Assembly (NCBI GenBank): GCA_028292545.1
Contig: JAQGMC010000049.1
Location: 1 to 47,513 of the forward strand
Length of the DNA stretch: 47,513 nt
DNA from: Paucimonas sp.
GTDB lineage: Bacteria; Pseudomonadota; Gammaproteobacteria; Burkholderiales; Burkholderiaceae_D
Direction of reading: 5' to 3'
In this document: positions 1-8,958 of the stretch, in pieces
Position numbering within the stretch: the first letter of the stretch is position 1
Layout: the number at the start of each line of letters is the position of its first letter
Position numbers and translations under genes: made by a program
The notes under the pieces: generated by a model
Told to the model about the DNA's origin: nothing
Seen by the model: only the letters and a program-made list of their open reading frames with translations
Databases searched by the model: none

Positions 1-1056
1 GCAGCAATCGGTGGAAATGGCGCGTGAACCGGGCCGCATCTGCAGCAGCGCGAAATAGGCATTGTGCCGCGCCTGCCACAGGCGCGAGCGGTCTTCCGGC
101 CGGGTCGCCCATTCAAAGCCGATGGCGCCGTGCTCACCAGCGATTGCCTGCACCTGCTCCGCCTGTTCCTGCACGCCGCTAGCGCTGCCGTGGAATTCAA
201 ACAGTAGCAAAGGTTTTTCCGGCAGCGCCAGCTTGTCATGCTTGTTGATTGCCTTGACGCCGTTCTCATCCAGGAACTCAACCCGCGCCAGCGGAATGCC
301 GGCCTGGATTGCGACGATGACGGTATTGACTGCGCTGGCAATGTCGGGGAAAGAGCAGACGGCGGCGGAAATCGATTCCGGCTGCGGATACAGCTTGAGC
401 GTGATTTCAGTGATCACGCCGAGCGTGCCTTCGCTGCCGACGAACAAGCGCGTCAAGTCATAGCCGGCGGCTGATTTCTTGGCCCGGGTGCCAGTCTTGA
501 TCACGCGGCCGCTGCTGGTGACGACTGTCAGGCCAAGCACGTTTTCACGCATGGTGCCGTAGCGTACTGCATTGGTGCCCGAAGCGCGGGTTGCGCTCAT
601 GCCGCCCAGCGATGCATCCGCGCCCGGGTCGATCGGAAAGAACAAGCCCGTGTCCTTGATTTCCTGGTTCAGCTGCTTGCGGGTTACACCTGGCTGCACG
701 GTCACCGTCAAGTCTTGTGGATGGACTGCGACGATGCGGTTCATTTGCGACAGGTCGATCGAAATGCCGCCCGACAGCGCCAGGATATGACCTTCAAGCG
801 AAGTGCCCGTGCCATAGGGAATGACTGGCACCAGGTGGCGCTCGCATAGCGCGACAGTGGCGGCAACTTCTTCAGTGGAATGGGCGAATACGACGGCGTC
901 GGGCAGCATCGGGTCATAGGACGATTCATCCTTGCCATGATGCTCGCGCATGGCAAGCGAAGTCGACAGCCGATCGCCGTACAGCGCGCGCAGGGCATGC
1001 AGGAATTCGTCGGATAACTGGCGGCGCGCAGCGGCCAGCGGGGCGGGGTGGTTCAT
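1..1056 (-). CDS. FAD-linked D-lactate dehydrogenase / glycolate oxidase GlcD-type (3' part cut by window edge)
   Basis: The first 352 codons of a flavin-dependent 2-hydroxyacid dehydrogenase are present; the C-terminus lies beyond base 1. The start is the ATG at 1056 (protein begins MNHPAPLAAARRQ). An FAD_binding_4 (PCMH-type) domain is visible from about residue 50, with PYGTGTSLEGH, then GADASLGGMSATRASGTN and FVGSEGTLGVITEITLKLYP, the signatures of the GlcD/LDHD/Dld2 group. The family oxidises D-lactate or a related 2-hydroxyacid to the 2-oxoacid and passes electrons to a cytochrome or the quinone pool. The GTGTSLEGH form is closest to D-lactate dehydrogenase (cytochrome), but substrate cannot be settled without the missing C-terminal domain. 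It is divergent from the adenosyltransferase gene across about 160 bp. Confidence 0.85.
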   Translation of the reverse strand, partial: MNHPAPLAAARRQLSDEFLHALRALYGDRLSTSLAMREHHGKDESSYDPMLPDAVVFAHSTEEVAATVALCERHLVPVIPYGTGTSLEGHILALSGGISIDLSQMNRIVAVHPQDLTVTVQPGVTRKQLNQEIKDTGLFFPIDPGADASLGGMSATRASGTNAVRYGTMRENVLGLTVVTSSGRVIKTGTRAKKSAAGYDLTRLFVGSEGTLGVITEITLKLYPQPESISAAVCSFPDIASAVNTVIVAIQAGIPLARVEFLDENGVKAINKHDKLALPEKPLLLFEFHGSASGVQEQAEQVQAIAGEHGAIGFEWATRPEDRSRLWQARHNAYFALLQMRPGSRAISTDCC

Positions 1057-1216
1057 TGCTTTCTCCGGATCGTCGCCGGGCGCGTCGTCCATCCATGGCG
1101 ACAGGCAATCCAGCGAATACCGGAATTTTGCCTTATTCTCGCCCGGTCCCGCTGTATTCCTTTTTGCACGCATGGCGGCCCGTCAATCGTTTCTCTTTCT
1201 TTGCACTTCCAACATC

Positions 1217-1762
1217 ATGGGCAAGCGACTTTCGAAAATCGCCACGCGCACCGGCGACGATGGCACCACCGGCCTGGGCGATGGCAGCCGCACAGCCAAG
1301 GATGCGCTGCGGGTGCAGGCCATGGGCGATGTGGATGAACTGAACTCGCATCTTGGCGTGCTGCTGTGCGAAGACATGCCGCAAGACTTGCAGGCTGAGC
1401 TGCGCGCCATACAGCATGACTTGTTTGACCTTGGCGGGGAGCTATGCATACCGGGCTACAGCTTGCTTACCAGTGCGCAAGTGGCACGGCTGGATGAATT
1501 GCTGGCCAAATACAATGCCAGCCTGCCGGCGCTGGAAGAATTCATACTGCCCGGCGGCGCGCGAGCTGCGGCATTGGCACATGTATGCCGCACGGTTTGC
1601 CGGAGGGCAGAGCGAGCGATGGTCGCCATGAGTCATGCAGAGACCTTAAATGCGGCGCCCTTGCAATACGTGAATCGGTTATCGGATTTGTTGTTCGTAC
1701 TTGCCAGGACGCTGAACCGGCATGCGGGTGGCGCAGATGTGCTTTGGCTGAGGCGGGAGTGA
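1217..1762 (+). CDS. Cob(I)yrinic acid a,c-diamide adenosyltransferase, PduO/MMAB type
   Basis: A 181-residue protein that transfers the adenosyl group of ATP to cob(I)alamin to make coenzyme B12. Family hallmarks are all present: the N-terminal ATP loop TRTGDDGTTGLGDGSR (residues about 10-25), the VDELNSHLG helix, the RTVCRRAER motif and the C-terminal NRLSDLLFVLAR helix. Length matches the PduO-type family (about 180-190). The start is the ATG at 1217 because homology begins directly with MGKRLSKIATRTG; a longer open frame upstream has no family match. No clear Shine-Dalgarno is visible. It stands alone, not in a cobalamin operon, which fits a corrinoid salvage or cofactor-maturation role. 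Confidence 0.93.
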   Translation: MGKRLSKIATRTGDDGTTGLGDGSRTAKDALRVQAMGDVDELNSHLGVLLCEDMPQDLQAELRAIQHDLFDLGGELCIPGYSLLTSAQVARLDELLAKYNASLPALEEFILPGGARAAALAHVCRTVCRRAERAMVAMSHAETLNAAPLQYVNRLSDLLFVLARTLNRHAGGADVLWLRRE

Positions 1763-1829
1763 AGTTCGCACTAGTGTCGATAAAGCGGCACCCATAAACA
1801 CCTTGCAAACACCCTGCCAGATCGCTATA

Positions 1830-1857
1830 GGAACCGTCATGGAATGCGGGTTACGAA
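1830..1857 (+). promoter_or_regulatory. Candidate hrp box (HrpL-type sigma promoter) 1
   Basis: The sequence is GGAACC (1830-1835), 15 bases, then TTACGAA (1851-1857). The established hrp-box consensus for HrpL-dependent promoters is GGAACC-N15/16-CCAC-NN-A. The -35-like half is perfect; the -10-like half differs in the first two bases. It ends 27 bp before the ATG at 1885, leaving a leader of roughly 20 bases. Its form matches the boxes at 21153-21180 and 24873-24900. Confidence 0.6.
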
Positions 1858-1884
1858 GACGCCTCTTGTCAACGTCGCCCCATC

Positions 1885-4713
1885 ATGACCTCACCCGCCA
1901 GCTCTGAACTTCCAAGGCCCACCGCACCGCTCGCTATAAACGACCCGGATCCGGGAATCTCCCGCGCCGGGGCGGATCGCTATGAAGCGCCGATGGGCCT
2001 CACGCATGACATCTGCATCCGGGTCGTCCAAAAACTCCGGGATAAGGACGTCATGCCGCTGGCCGGCACCTCAAAATTTTTCCACGCCCTGATGGCGCCG
2101 GAACGCCGCATCAGGTGGCGGGCCGCAGCGGTCAAGCATTCCGCTATCAAGCTAGTCGAGTTCTACCAGCGGTTGCGTAACTTGCACATGTACCCCCAGG
2201 ACCTGCAGCTACAGGTGCTCGACAGCCTGCTCCAGCGCGCCCGGCACTTCGGCCCCAATGCCCAGGCCAATGCCATTTTGCAGATCGCGGAGGCGGCGGT
2301 CGAGCTGCCTGTACCCGGCGCGCCCTCAACTCACACATCCAGCGGACTGTGCAATCGCGTCAGCCTCTTTTACAGGCTGTCACACCTGGTAGCCGATCAG
2401 ATGGGATCGCGTGATGAAGTGGAAACGTCTCACCTGGAGGAGCGATTCGGAAAGTTACTGCTTCAGCTTCCGCCTGTAGAGCAATTCGACTTGCATATCC
2501 TGATGCTGACCATCAGGTCGGCCGTTCTGTTTGCAAGGTTTGACGGGCAAGGCATGGCCAGGGCGCTGCGCATGCAGTTGCGGCGGGCTGCTGCCTATCT
2601 CGCCCCAAAAGGCAGCGATCGTATGTTGGCGCTGAAGCCGCCGGCCCGGAAAATAGCAAAGCCCGGGTTGGCATATTGGCGGCTTGGCATGAAAACGATC
2701 CTGTCACTGGCAAGCCGCGTCAGCTGCGAAATAGCTGGCACCCTGGTCAATGCGATGCGGTCCAGCCTGATGACCCGGGTACCGGAAAAGTATCGCGCCG
2801 CATTGTGGCGCGAGGCACAGCCGCAGCTTTTGCAAGTGATCCGTCATACCGGTGACAACTCGCTCCTGCCTGGATACCTCAATTCCACGATTGGCCTCCT
2901 GGCCAAGGACGAGGTGGCGCAAGCATTTGCCCGGCTGGCTGAACATGGCGGCTGGCGTTACCTTGAGGTAAAGAAAGAAACCACTATTTTTGCGAATGAA
3001 GCACGGGTGCGCGCGACGGTGCTTTTTGGAGAGGCATTACACGACCCGGCACCGCTCAGCGTACTGAACGACCCGGATGGGGCCCGGAGACAAATGGTTG
3101 TCCGTGCTTTGTCCAGCGCCCTGCCTTCCATGGAGGATGCCGATAGGGTAAATGCCCTTATCTGGTTACTTGAAGTTGCCCTGCCAGCGATACGTCGCTA
3201 CCGGGATAGCACAGCCGCACTCCACGTGCTGCTGGGCGAGGCGCGCGGGATGACTGCGCCCTACCTGGCGCGCCTGGAAGCAAAGTTATTGGAAAAAGTC
3301 CTGCGGGGTCCGGAGCACTTCAACTTATGGAACTGGCTTCGCATACTGCGTGCAATGGAACCGGTGCAATTGCACCCGGAACTGACTGCAATATCGACAC
3401 GCCTGCTGGCAACGGCGTTCCGCTACCAGCACGCGCGCGCCAATTTCGCGCCTCCTACGTGGGGTTTTTATGATTCGCTGCTGCAATCCCTGCCCAAGCT
3501 GCTGGCGCAGGCAGGGGACGAGCAAAGTTTTCTCGTTGACCTTGCCGCTGGTACGGTCAACCATCCCACCCCCGCGAGTGCGCTGGTCGCGACTTTTGTC
3601 GTGCTGTCGTATGCGCCCGCGGCTCAAGCCTTCGCACAAGCAGTTCAATCGCTCAAGCGGCAAATGACAGCCGAGCCCGCGGACCAGTCCTTCATCCAGG
3701 GGTTCAACCACCTGTTTGCAGCCTTCGAGTCGCTGGACGCGCCGTTCCGCCCGGCTGGTTTCGCCGTGGCCTGTTATTGCCTTTCCCTCGCGAAGTCTGC
3801 GGCTGCGTTGCCGGGCCCAGTCCTTGACCTGGTCGTATGGCTGTCGCGCTACGGTGACCAAGTCAAAATCTCGCCTGATTCCAGTTTGGCGATGTACCAG
3901 GAACTATCCAATTTCAAATCGAGGCTGTACCGCGCCGTTGAACAGATCCTGGCGCAGCAACCGGCTGGGGCCGAGCTTGATTTCCTGGATAGTTTGCTGA
4001 AGCGCGCCGACGGCAGCAGCGGGCAGGCACCGGTCAGCCGGCAGGCGTCGAAGTGGGCCAGAGGTTGGCTGAAGCACTGGGGCGACGACACGAAGTCCGC
4101 GGGCCACCTGTTGTTGCTGAAGCAAACCCGCGATCTGAACGCTATAGACACCGGCATGTTTGACGGCCTGGCTTACCGCTTCCACCGCGACGACCTGGCC
4201 AAAGCCGCCAAGGCGCTGGTAGAACTGCTGGGCCACCATCCGGCGCGCCAACAGGAATGGCTAGGCCGGACGCTTGCAACCAACAAGGGATACAAGCCGT
4301 GGAAGTTTCAGCCTGGGAGTTTCAAAGACGCGCTGGCATTTTGCAGCCACTTCAGCAAGCAAGCCCGCAGGGATCTGGTGAAGGTGCTGTGCGAGGGCGC
4401 TTTGCGCAGCATCGCCCACCTACCCGACATGTTTGAGTTAATCGCACAGGCAGGTAGCCGGGTGCTGCGTTTCCAGCTCTTGAAAGGACTGGCGCTGAGG
4501 ATCAGCCAGATCCGTGCAAAGGATTCGTCCGGCATTCCTCCAGTCGCCCTGGAATTTGCGCTGAAGCTGATGAACTGTGCCACTGGCGACGCCCGGCTCA
4601 TGGCCAAGCAACAGCGCACGGTGCTCGCCGCCTTGCGGGAAGAGGCTGCTAACCTGCCTTCGACACTGGAGGTGCAGCTGCTGCAAGAACTGGATGCGCG
4701 CTTGTTCCAATAG
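1885..4713 (+). CDS. Putative type III effector: F-box-like N-terminus with long alpha-helical repeat body
   Basis: A 942-residue protein that I cannot assign to a named family. Residues 1-35 are Ser/Pro/Ala-rich and look disordered, as expected of a type III secretion signal. Residues about 38-80 resemble an F-box: LTHDICIRVVQKL, then KDVMPLAGTSKFFHALM, following the LPxDxxxxIxxxLxxxDLxxLxxTSKxxxxL pattern used by F-box proteins to bind Skp1 in eukaryotic ubiquitin ligases. The remaining 850 residues are almost entirely amphipathic helix, Leu/Ala-rich, with loosely repeating units suggestive of a HEAT/ARM-like solenoid. No membrane segment, signal peptide or catalytic motif is evident. The start at 1885 is chosen for its position 27 bp after the candidate hrp box; no Shine-Dalgarno is visible. 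It sits alone between housekeeping genes and converges on folE2. Function is inferred, not shown. Confidence 0.7.
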   Translation: MTSPASSELPRPTAPLAINDPDPGISRAGADRYEAPMGLTHDICIRVVQKLRDKDVMPLAGTSKFFHALMAPERRIRWRAAAVKHSAIKLVEFYQRLRNLHMYPQDLQLQVLDSLLQRARHFGPNAQANAILQIAEAAVELPVPGAPSTHTSSGLCNRVSLFYRLSHLVADQMGSRDEVETSHLEERFGKLLLQLPPVEQFDLHILMLTIRSAVLFARFDGQGMARALRMQLRRAAAYLAPKGSDRMLALKPPARKIAKPGLAYWRLGMKTILSLASRVSCEIAGTLVNAMRSSLMTRVPEKYRAALWREAQPQLLQVIRHTGDNSLLPGYLNSTIGLLAKDEVAQAFARLAEHGGWRYLEVKKETTIFANEARVRATVLFGEALHDPAPLSVLNDPDGARRQMVVRALSSALPSMEDADRVNALIWLLEVALPAIRRYRDSTAALHVLLGEARGMTAPYLARLEAKLLEKVLRGPEHFNLWNWLRILRAMEPVQLHPELTAISTRLLATAFRYQHARANFAPPTWGFYDSLLQSLPKLLAQAGDEQSFLVDLAAGTVNHPTPASALVATFVVLSYAPAAQAFAQAVQSLKRQMTAEPADQSFIQGFNHLFAAFESLDAPFRPAGFAVACYCLSLAKSAAALPGPVLDLVVWLSRYGDQVKISPDSSLAMYQELSNFKSRLYRAVEQILAQQPAGAELDFLDSLLKRADGSSGQAPVSRQASKWARGWLKHWGDDTKSAGHLLLLKQTRDLNAIDTGMFDGLAYRFHRDDLAKAAKALVELLGHHPARQQEWLGRTLATNKGYKPWKFQPGSFKDALAFCSHFSKQARRDLVKVLCEGALRSIAHLPDMFELIAQAGSRVLRFQLLKGLALRISQIRAKDSSGIPPVALEFALKLMNCATGDARLMAKQQRTVLAALREEAANLPSTLEVQLLQELDARLFQ

Positions 4714-4725
4714 CGGATGAAGTCC

Positions 4726-4750
4726 AAGCGCGGCAGGCTTGTCCGCGCTT
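4726..4750. terminator. Possible hairpin between convergent genes
   Basis: AAGCGCGG (4726-4733) and CCGCGCTT (4743-4750) are perfect inverted repeats with a 9-base loop, placed between the 942-residue gene (+) and folE2 (-), which converge here. There is no T-tract on either strand, so an intrinsic terminator role is only possible. The right arm overlaps the tandem duplication at 4745-4784. Confidence 0.3.
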
Positions 4751-4784
4751 GTTAGCCTCGATCAGCGCTTGTCCGCCTCAATCA
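4745..4784. repeat. 20-bp imperfect tandem duplication at the folE2 3' end
   Basis: Two adjacent 20-base units (4745-4764 and 4765-4784) match at 17 of 20 positions. On the minus strand the first unit encodes the last residues of FolE2 (LIEADKR and stop) and the second lies just after the stop. It looks like a local slippage duplication of the gene end. Confidence 0.6.
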
Positions 4785-5562
4785 GCGCATACGCCGAATG
4801 ATTATGGATGGACTCAAAGTTTTCCGCTTCCAGCACATACGCCGCGATGCGCGAATCGGCATTGAGCATGCCGGCGACATCGCGCACCAGGTCTTCGACA
4901 AACTTGGGGTTTTCGTAAGCGCGCTCGGTGACGTATTTTTCATCCGGCCGCTTGAGCAAGCCATACAGTTCGCACGAAGCCTGGGCTTCTATGCCGGCAA
5001 TCAGTGCATCGATCGACACTTCTTCTGCCAACACCGCATTTACGGTGATATGGGAGCGCTGGTTGTGGGCGCCGTAAGCTGAAATCTTTTTCGAGCAGGG
5101 GCACAGGCTGGTCACGGGCACCAGCACCTTCAAGGTCACCTCAACGTGGTCGTTGCGGATTTCGCCACTCATGCCGACTTCATAATCCATCAGGCTTTGC
5201 ACGCCAGAGACGGGCGCGGTCTTGTTGATGAAATACGGGAAGCTGACTTCAATGCGGCCGCTTTCGGCATTAAGCAAGGCCAACATGCGCCGCAGCAGCG
5301 CGCTGAAGTAAGCCAGGTCGAGCGGCGCGCGGTTTTCTTCCAGCAGCGCGAGGAAACGCGACATGTGCGTCCCCTTCTGGTCTTCGGGCAGGTGGACGTA
5401 AAGGTTCCAGGTGGCGACTGACTGGTGGATTTGCTCCCCCGACCGGATCGATACCGGATAGCGCACGCCCTTGACGCCAACACGCTGGATCGCAATGCGG
5501 CGCGTATCGACGGTGCTTTGCACGTCCGGAATGGCAGTCAGGCCGAGGTCGCGGGTATTCAT
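4762..5562 (-). CDS. folE2: GTP cyclohydrolase FolE2 (type IB)
   Basis: A 266-residue enzyme that converts GTP to 7,8-dihydroneopterin triphosphate, the first step of folate and queuosine-precursor synthesis. Family features visible are [21 protein letters not shown] near the N-terminus, [18 protein letters not shown] around residue 150 and the C-terminal [17 protein letters not shown]. Length fits FolE2 (about 260-300). The start is the ATG at 5562 (MNTRDLGLT); the open frame continues 14 codons further up without family similarity. FolE2 is the alternative to the zinc-dependent FolE and in some bacteria takes over under zinc limitation; no Zur-like site was recognised here. It is followed on the same strand by a short duplication of its own end. 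Confidence 0.95.
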   Translation of the reverse strand: MNTRDLGLTAIPDVQSTVDTRRIAIQRVGVKGVRYPVSIRSGEQIHQSVATWNLYVHLPEDQKGTHMSRFLALLEENRAPLDLAYFSALLRRMLALLNAESGRIEVSFPYFINKTAPVSGVQSLMDYEVGMSGEIRNDHVEVTLKVLVPVTSLCPCSKKISAYGAHNQRSHITVNAVLAEEVSIDALIAGIEAQASCELYGLLKRPDEKYVTERAYENPKFVEDLVRDVAGMLNADSRIAAYVLEAENFESIHNHSAYALIEADKR

Positions 5563-5656
5563 GGATTGCCCTGTAAGTTGTGGCGGGCCAGCGGCCCAAA
5601 ACATTGGAACCGGCGCGCCACCAGGCGCTGCGCCGATCCGAGGAAATTATTTTTCG

Positions 5657-7522
5657 TTAGTTGTTCACGACCAGGCGCGGCTCACCCTTGCCAAAGCGCT
5701 GCTTGATCGACCGCGCAATGCCGGGTGCATCCAATCCGCAAAGGCCAAGCAGGGCCGCGGCATCGCCGTGGTCAATAAATTTGTCCGGCAAGCCCAAATG
5801 CAAGACCGGTTTCACGATGCCGGCTTCGGCCAGCGCTTCGGCCACGGCCGAACCGGCGCCGCCGGGCAGGCAGCCTTCTTCAACCGTCACGATGGCAGCA
5901 TGGCTTTGCGCCAGTTCGCGCACCAAAGCGATGTCGAGCGGCTTCACGAAACGCATGTTGACAACAGTGGCGCCCAGTTCGTCGCCCGCGGCCAGGGCCG
6001 GCGCCAGCATGGTGCCAAAAGCCAGGATCGCAATATCCTTGCCCTGGCGCCGCACTTCGCCGGTTCCCAGCGCAATCGTTGCCAGGCCAGGCTGCACCGC
6101 CGCGCCCACGCCGGTGCCGCGCGGATAGCGCACCGCAGCGGGGCCGGGATAGTCGAAGGCGGTCGACAGCATTTGCCGGCACTCGTTTTCATCTGAGGCC
6201 GCCATCACCACCATGTTGGGTATGCAGCGCAAGTAAGCCAGGTCGTAATTGCCGGCATGCGTGGCGCCATCTGCGCCGACCAGGCCGGCGCGGTCGAGCG
6301 CGAAGGTCACGTCCAGGTTTTGCAGCGCCACGTCATGTATCAACTGGTCGTAGGCGCGCTGCAGGAAGGTGGAATAAATCGCCACCACCGGCTTCATGCC
6401 CTCGCAAGCCATGCCGGCCGCGAAAGTCACCGCATGCTGCTCCGCGATGCCTACGTCGTAATACCGTTCCGGGAAGCGCTGCTCGAATTGCACCATGCCC
6501 GAACCCTCGCGCATGGCTGGCGTAATACCGACCAGCCGCTGGTCATGCGCAGCCATGTCGCACAACCAGTTGCCAAATACCTGGGTGTAAGTCAGCTTGC
6601 CGGGCTTGCCCGGCTTGATGCCTTCGTCGGGATTGAATTTGCCGGGACCGTGATACAGCACCGGGTCAGCCTCGGCCAGCTTGTAGCCCTGGCCTTTGCG
6701 CGTCACCACATGCAGGAATTGCGGCCCCTTCAGGTTGCGCAGGTTTTGCAGCGTCGGCACCAGTGCATCGAGGTCATGGCCATCGATCGGCCCGATGTAA
6801 TTGAAGCCGAATTCCTCGAACAGCGTGGCTGGCATGACCATGCCTTTGGCATGTTCTTCAAGCCGCTTGGCCAGTTCCAGCATCGGCCCCGGCAGCACGG
6901 ATTTGCCGACGTTGCGCGCGGTGGCGTAAAACTTGCCCGACATCAGGCGCGCCAGGTAGCGGTTCAACGCACCCACTGGCGGCGAGATCGACATGTCGTT
7001 GTCGTTCAGGATCACCAGCAGCTTCACGTCTTCATGCACGCCGGCATTATTGAGCGCTTCGAAAGCCATGCCGGCTGTCATGGCGCCATCGCCAATCACG
7101 GCCACTGCATGCCGTTGATGCCCCTGGCTGCGCGCAGCCAGCGCCATGCCCAGGGCTGCGGAGATCGAGGTTGACGAATGCGCGGTGCCAAAGGTGTCGA
7201 ACGGGCTTTCCGCGCGCCGCGGGAAACCGGAGATGCCATCCATCTGGCGCAGCGTATGCATCTGGTCGCGGCGACCGGTCAGGATCTTGTGCGGATAGGT
7301 CTGGTGGCCCACGTCCCAGACGATGCGGTCTTCGGGCGTGTTGAAAACATAGTGCAGCGCAATCGTCAGCTCGACCGTGCCCAGGTTGGACGACAAATGG
7401 CCGCCAGTCTTGGAAACGGAATCCAGCACGAAGGCGCGCAACTCGTCGGCCAGCGGTTTCAACTGGCTGCGGTTCAGGCGCCGCAAATCGGCCGGGCTAT
7501 CAATGTTTTTGAGGAGATCCAT
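5657..7522 (-). CDS. dxs: 1-deoxy-D-xylulose-5-phosphate synthase
   Basis: A 621-residue thiamine-diphosphate enzyme that condenses pyruvate and glyceraldehyde-3-phosphate to DXP, the entry step of the MEP isoprenoid pathway. The N-terminal ThDP-binding region shows [35 protein letters not shown] and [18 protein letters not shown]; the central pyrimidine-binding domain shows [16 protein letters not shown]; the transketolase C-domain follows. Length is typical (about 620). The start at 7522 gives the usual [16 protein letters not shown] and is preceded by AGGA at good spacing. It lies 9 bp after ispA in a probable xseB-ispA-dxs operon, an arrangement common in proteobacteria that couples precursor supply to prenyl chain synthesis. 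Confidence 0.97.
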   Translation of the reverse strand: MDLLKNIDSPADLRRLNRSQLKPLADELRAFVLDSVSKTGGHLSSNLGTVELTIALHYVFNTPEDRIVWDVGHQTYPHKILTGRRDQMHTLRQMDGISGFPRRAESPFDTFGTAHSSTSISAALGMALAARSQGHQRHAVAVIGDGAMTAGMAFEALNNAGVHEDVKLLVILNDNDMSISPPVGALNRYLARLMSGKFYATARNVGKSVLPGPMLELAKRLEEHAKGMVMPATLFEEFGFNYIGPIDGHDLDALVPTLQNLRNLKGPQFLHVVTRKGQGYKLAEADPVLYHGPGKFNPDEGIKPGKPGKLTYTQVFGNWLCDMAAHDQRLVGITPAMREGSGMVQFEQRFPERYYDVGIAEQHAVTFAAGMACEGMKPVVAIYSTFLQRAYDQLIHDVALQNLDVTFALDRAGLVGADGATHAGNYDLAYLRCIPNMVVMAASDENECRQMLSTAFDYPGPAAVRYPRGTGVGAAVQPGLATIALGTGEVRRQGKDIAILAFGTMLAPALAAGDELGATVVNMRFVKPLDIALVRELAQSHAAIVTVEEGCLPGGAGSAVAEALAEAGIVKPVLHLGLPDKFIDHGDAAALLGLCGLDAPGIARSIKQRFGKGEPRLVVNN

Positions 7523-7531
7523 AATTCCTGG

Positions 7532-8425
7532 CTAAGCCTTGCGCTGCACGATCAGGTCTGCGAGCTGGCGCAGCCGCATGGCATCATCGCCCCACAGGCC
7601 AAGCGCCTGGTGGGCTTCATTACTCAACTTTTTCGCCAGCGCCTGCGACGCGTCCAGCCCCAGGATCGAGACATAAGTGGGCTTGTTGTCCTGCGCATCC
7701 TTGCCGGCGGTCTTGCCCAGAGTCTGCGAATCGGCAGTCGCGTCGAGCACGTCATCCACCACCTGGAAAGCCAGGCCAACGGCCTGTGAATACGCTTCCA
7801 GCGCGGCGCGCCCGGCGCTATTGAGCGGCTCATCGCCACAGAGCGCGCCCAGCAAAACCGAGGCCCGCAACAAGGCGCCGGTTTTCAGCCTGTGCATCTG
7901 TTCCAGTTCCTGCAGCGTCAAGGGCATCCCCACGCTTTCCAGGTCGATCGCCTGGCCGCCGCACATGCCGCCCGAGCCTGAAGCCGATGCCAGCAGCGAC
8001 AGCATTGCCACCCGGCTGGAGGGGCTGCAGTTGCTGTCGGCCAGGATGCCAAAAGCTTGCGCTTGCAAGGCATCACCTACCAGCAGCGCCGTCGCCTCGT
8101 CATATTTGACATGCACGGTTGGCTTGCCCCGGCGCAGCGCGTCGTCATCCATGCAAGGCATGTCGTCATGCACCAGCGAATAAGCGTGAATCATTTCCAC
8201 GGCCGCGGCAGCCCGCGCCAACAGTGCAACGGGCGCCCGCACCAATTCGCCAGCCGCAAATACCAGCAAGGGCCGCACGCGCTTGCCACCATCCAGTACC
8301 GCATAGCGCATCGCCTGGTGCAGGCGCGCCGGCACCGCTTCCGGTGCCGGAAGCAAGGCGTCCAACGTATCTTCCATCTGCACCTGGACTTGACGGCTCC
8401 AGGCGGCGAAATCATCCGGCCTCAT
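7532..8425 (-). CDS. ispA: (2E,6E)-farnesyl diphosphate synthase
   Basis: A 297-residue prenyltransferase that adds isopentenyl diphosphate to dimethylallyl and geranyl diphosphate to make farnesyl diphosphate. Both aspartate-rich motifs are present: HDDMPCMDDDALRRG (first, about residues 91-105) and FQVVDDVLD (second), together with GGKRVRPLLVF. The start at 8425 (MRPDDFAAW) is supported by the ATGA overlap with the stop of xseB; an open frame continues upstream but runs through xseB. It is translationally coupled between xseB and dxs. Confidence 0.95.
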   Translation of the reverse strand: MRPDDFAAWSRQVQVQMEDTLDALLPAPEAVPARLHQAMRYAVLDGGKRVRPLLVFAAGELVRAPVALLARAAAAVEMIHAYSLVHDDMPCMDDDALRRGKPTVHVKYDEATALLVGDALQAQAFGILADSNCSPSSRVAMLSLLASASGSGGMCGGQAIDLESVGMPLTLQELEQMHRLKTGALLRASVLLGALCGDEPLNSAGRAALEAYSQAVGLAFQVVDDVLDATADSQTLGKTAGKDAQDNKPTYVSILGLDASQALAKKLSNEAHQALGLWGDDAMRLRQLADLIVQRKA

Positions 8426-8679
8426 TCGTCGCTTCCAGCCTGCGCATCCTCGGCGGCGAAGGGTTTCAGCATATCCCCCTCCAGCAGCTTGACCTGGTTT
8501 TCCACCCGGTCCAGCTGGGCAGCGCAAAATTTGACCAGCTCAGACCCGCGTTGGTAAGCAGCAATCGAGGCTTCCAGTGGCAACTGGCCCGACTCCATCT
8601 GTCCGACGAGCTTGTCCAGTTCAGCCATGGCTTCTTCAAAAGAAGCCGGCGCGGGACCGGTGACAGGAGCTTGTGCCAT
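8422..8679 (-). CDS. xseB: Exodeoxyribonuclease VII small subunit
   Basis: An 85-residue protein that matches the small subunit of exonuclease VII, which degrades single-stranded DNA to oligonucleotides with XseA. The core SFEEAMAELDKLVGQMESG, then LPLEASIAAYQRG and LVKFCAAQLDRVENQV (residues 13-65), is the diagnostic three-helix fold. The N- and C-terminal tails are low-complexity. Its stop overlaps the ispA start (ATGA). It is the promoter-proximal gene of the xseB-ispA-dxs set. Confidence 0.93.
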   Translation of the reverse strand: MAQAPVTGPAPASFEEAMAELDKLVGQMESGQLPLEASIAAYQRGSELVKFCAAQLDRVENQVKLLEGDMLKPFAAEDAQAGSDE

Positions 8680-8853
8680 ATATGCGATCTGGGTAAGGAA
8701 CTCGCTATTTTAGTGCAAACCCCCGCCGCGGGTTCGCTGGCGGCAAGTGCCGGTGGCATCCGGCGACGGAATCGCCGCACTGTTGCAGATCAATACAGGT
8801 CAAAGTTGCCGTGCAGGCAGCTTCCGGGCGAAATTCGGCGCCGTGGACTCGGG

Positions 8854-8859
8854 TATAAT
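8854..8859 (+). promoter_or_regulatory. Possible -10 element upstream of the Rieske oxygenase gene
   Basis: A perfect TATAAT lies 100 bp before the start at 8959, in the 279-bp gap between divergent xseB and the oxygenase. No convincing TTGACA-like -35 is present at 16-18 bp, so this is only a candidate. The rest of the gap shows a G-rich stretch just before the start codon and nothing else recognisable. Confidence 0.35.
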
Positions 8860-8958
8860 TTCGGGCTCTGTCCAAAATCTCCTCTTCTTCTCGTTTGAAA
8901 ACAGGTTTTTGCGGATTCTTTCTCTCTTAGGTTGGTGCAAATTAATTTGGGGGTGGGG

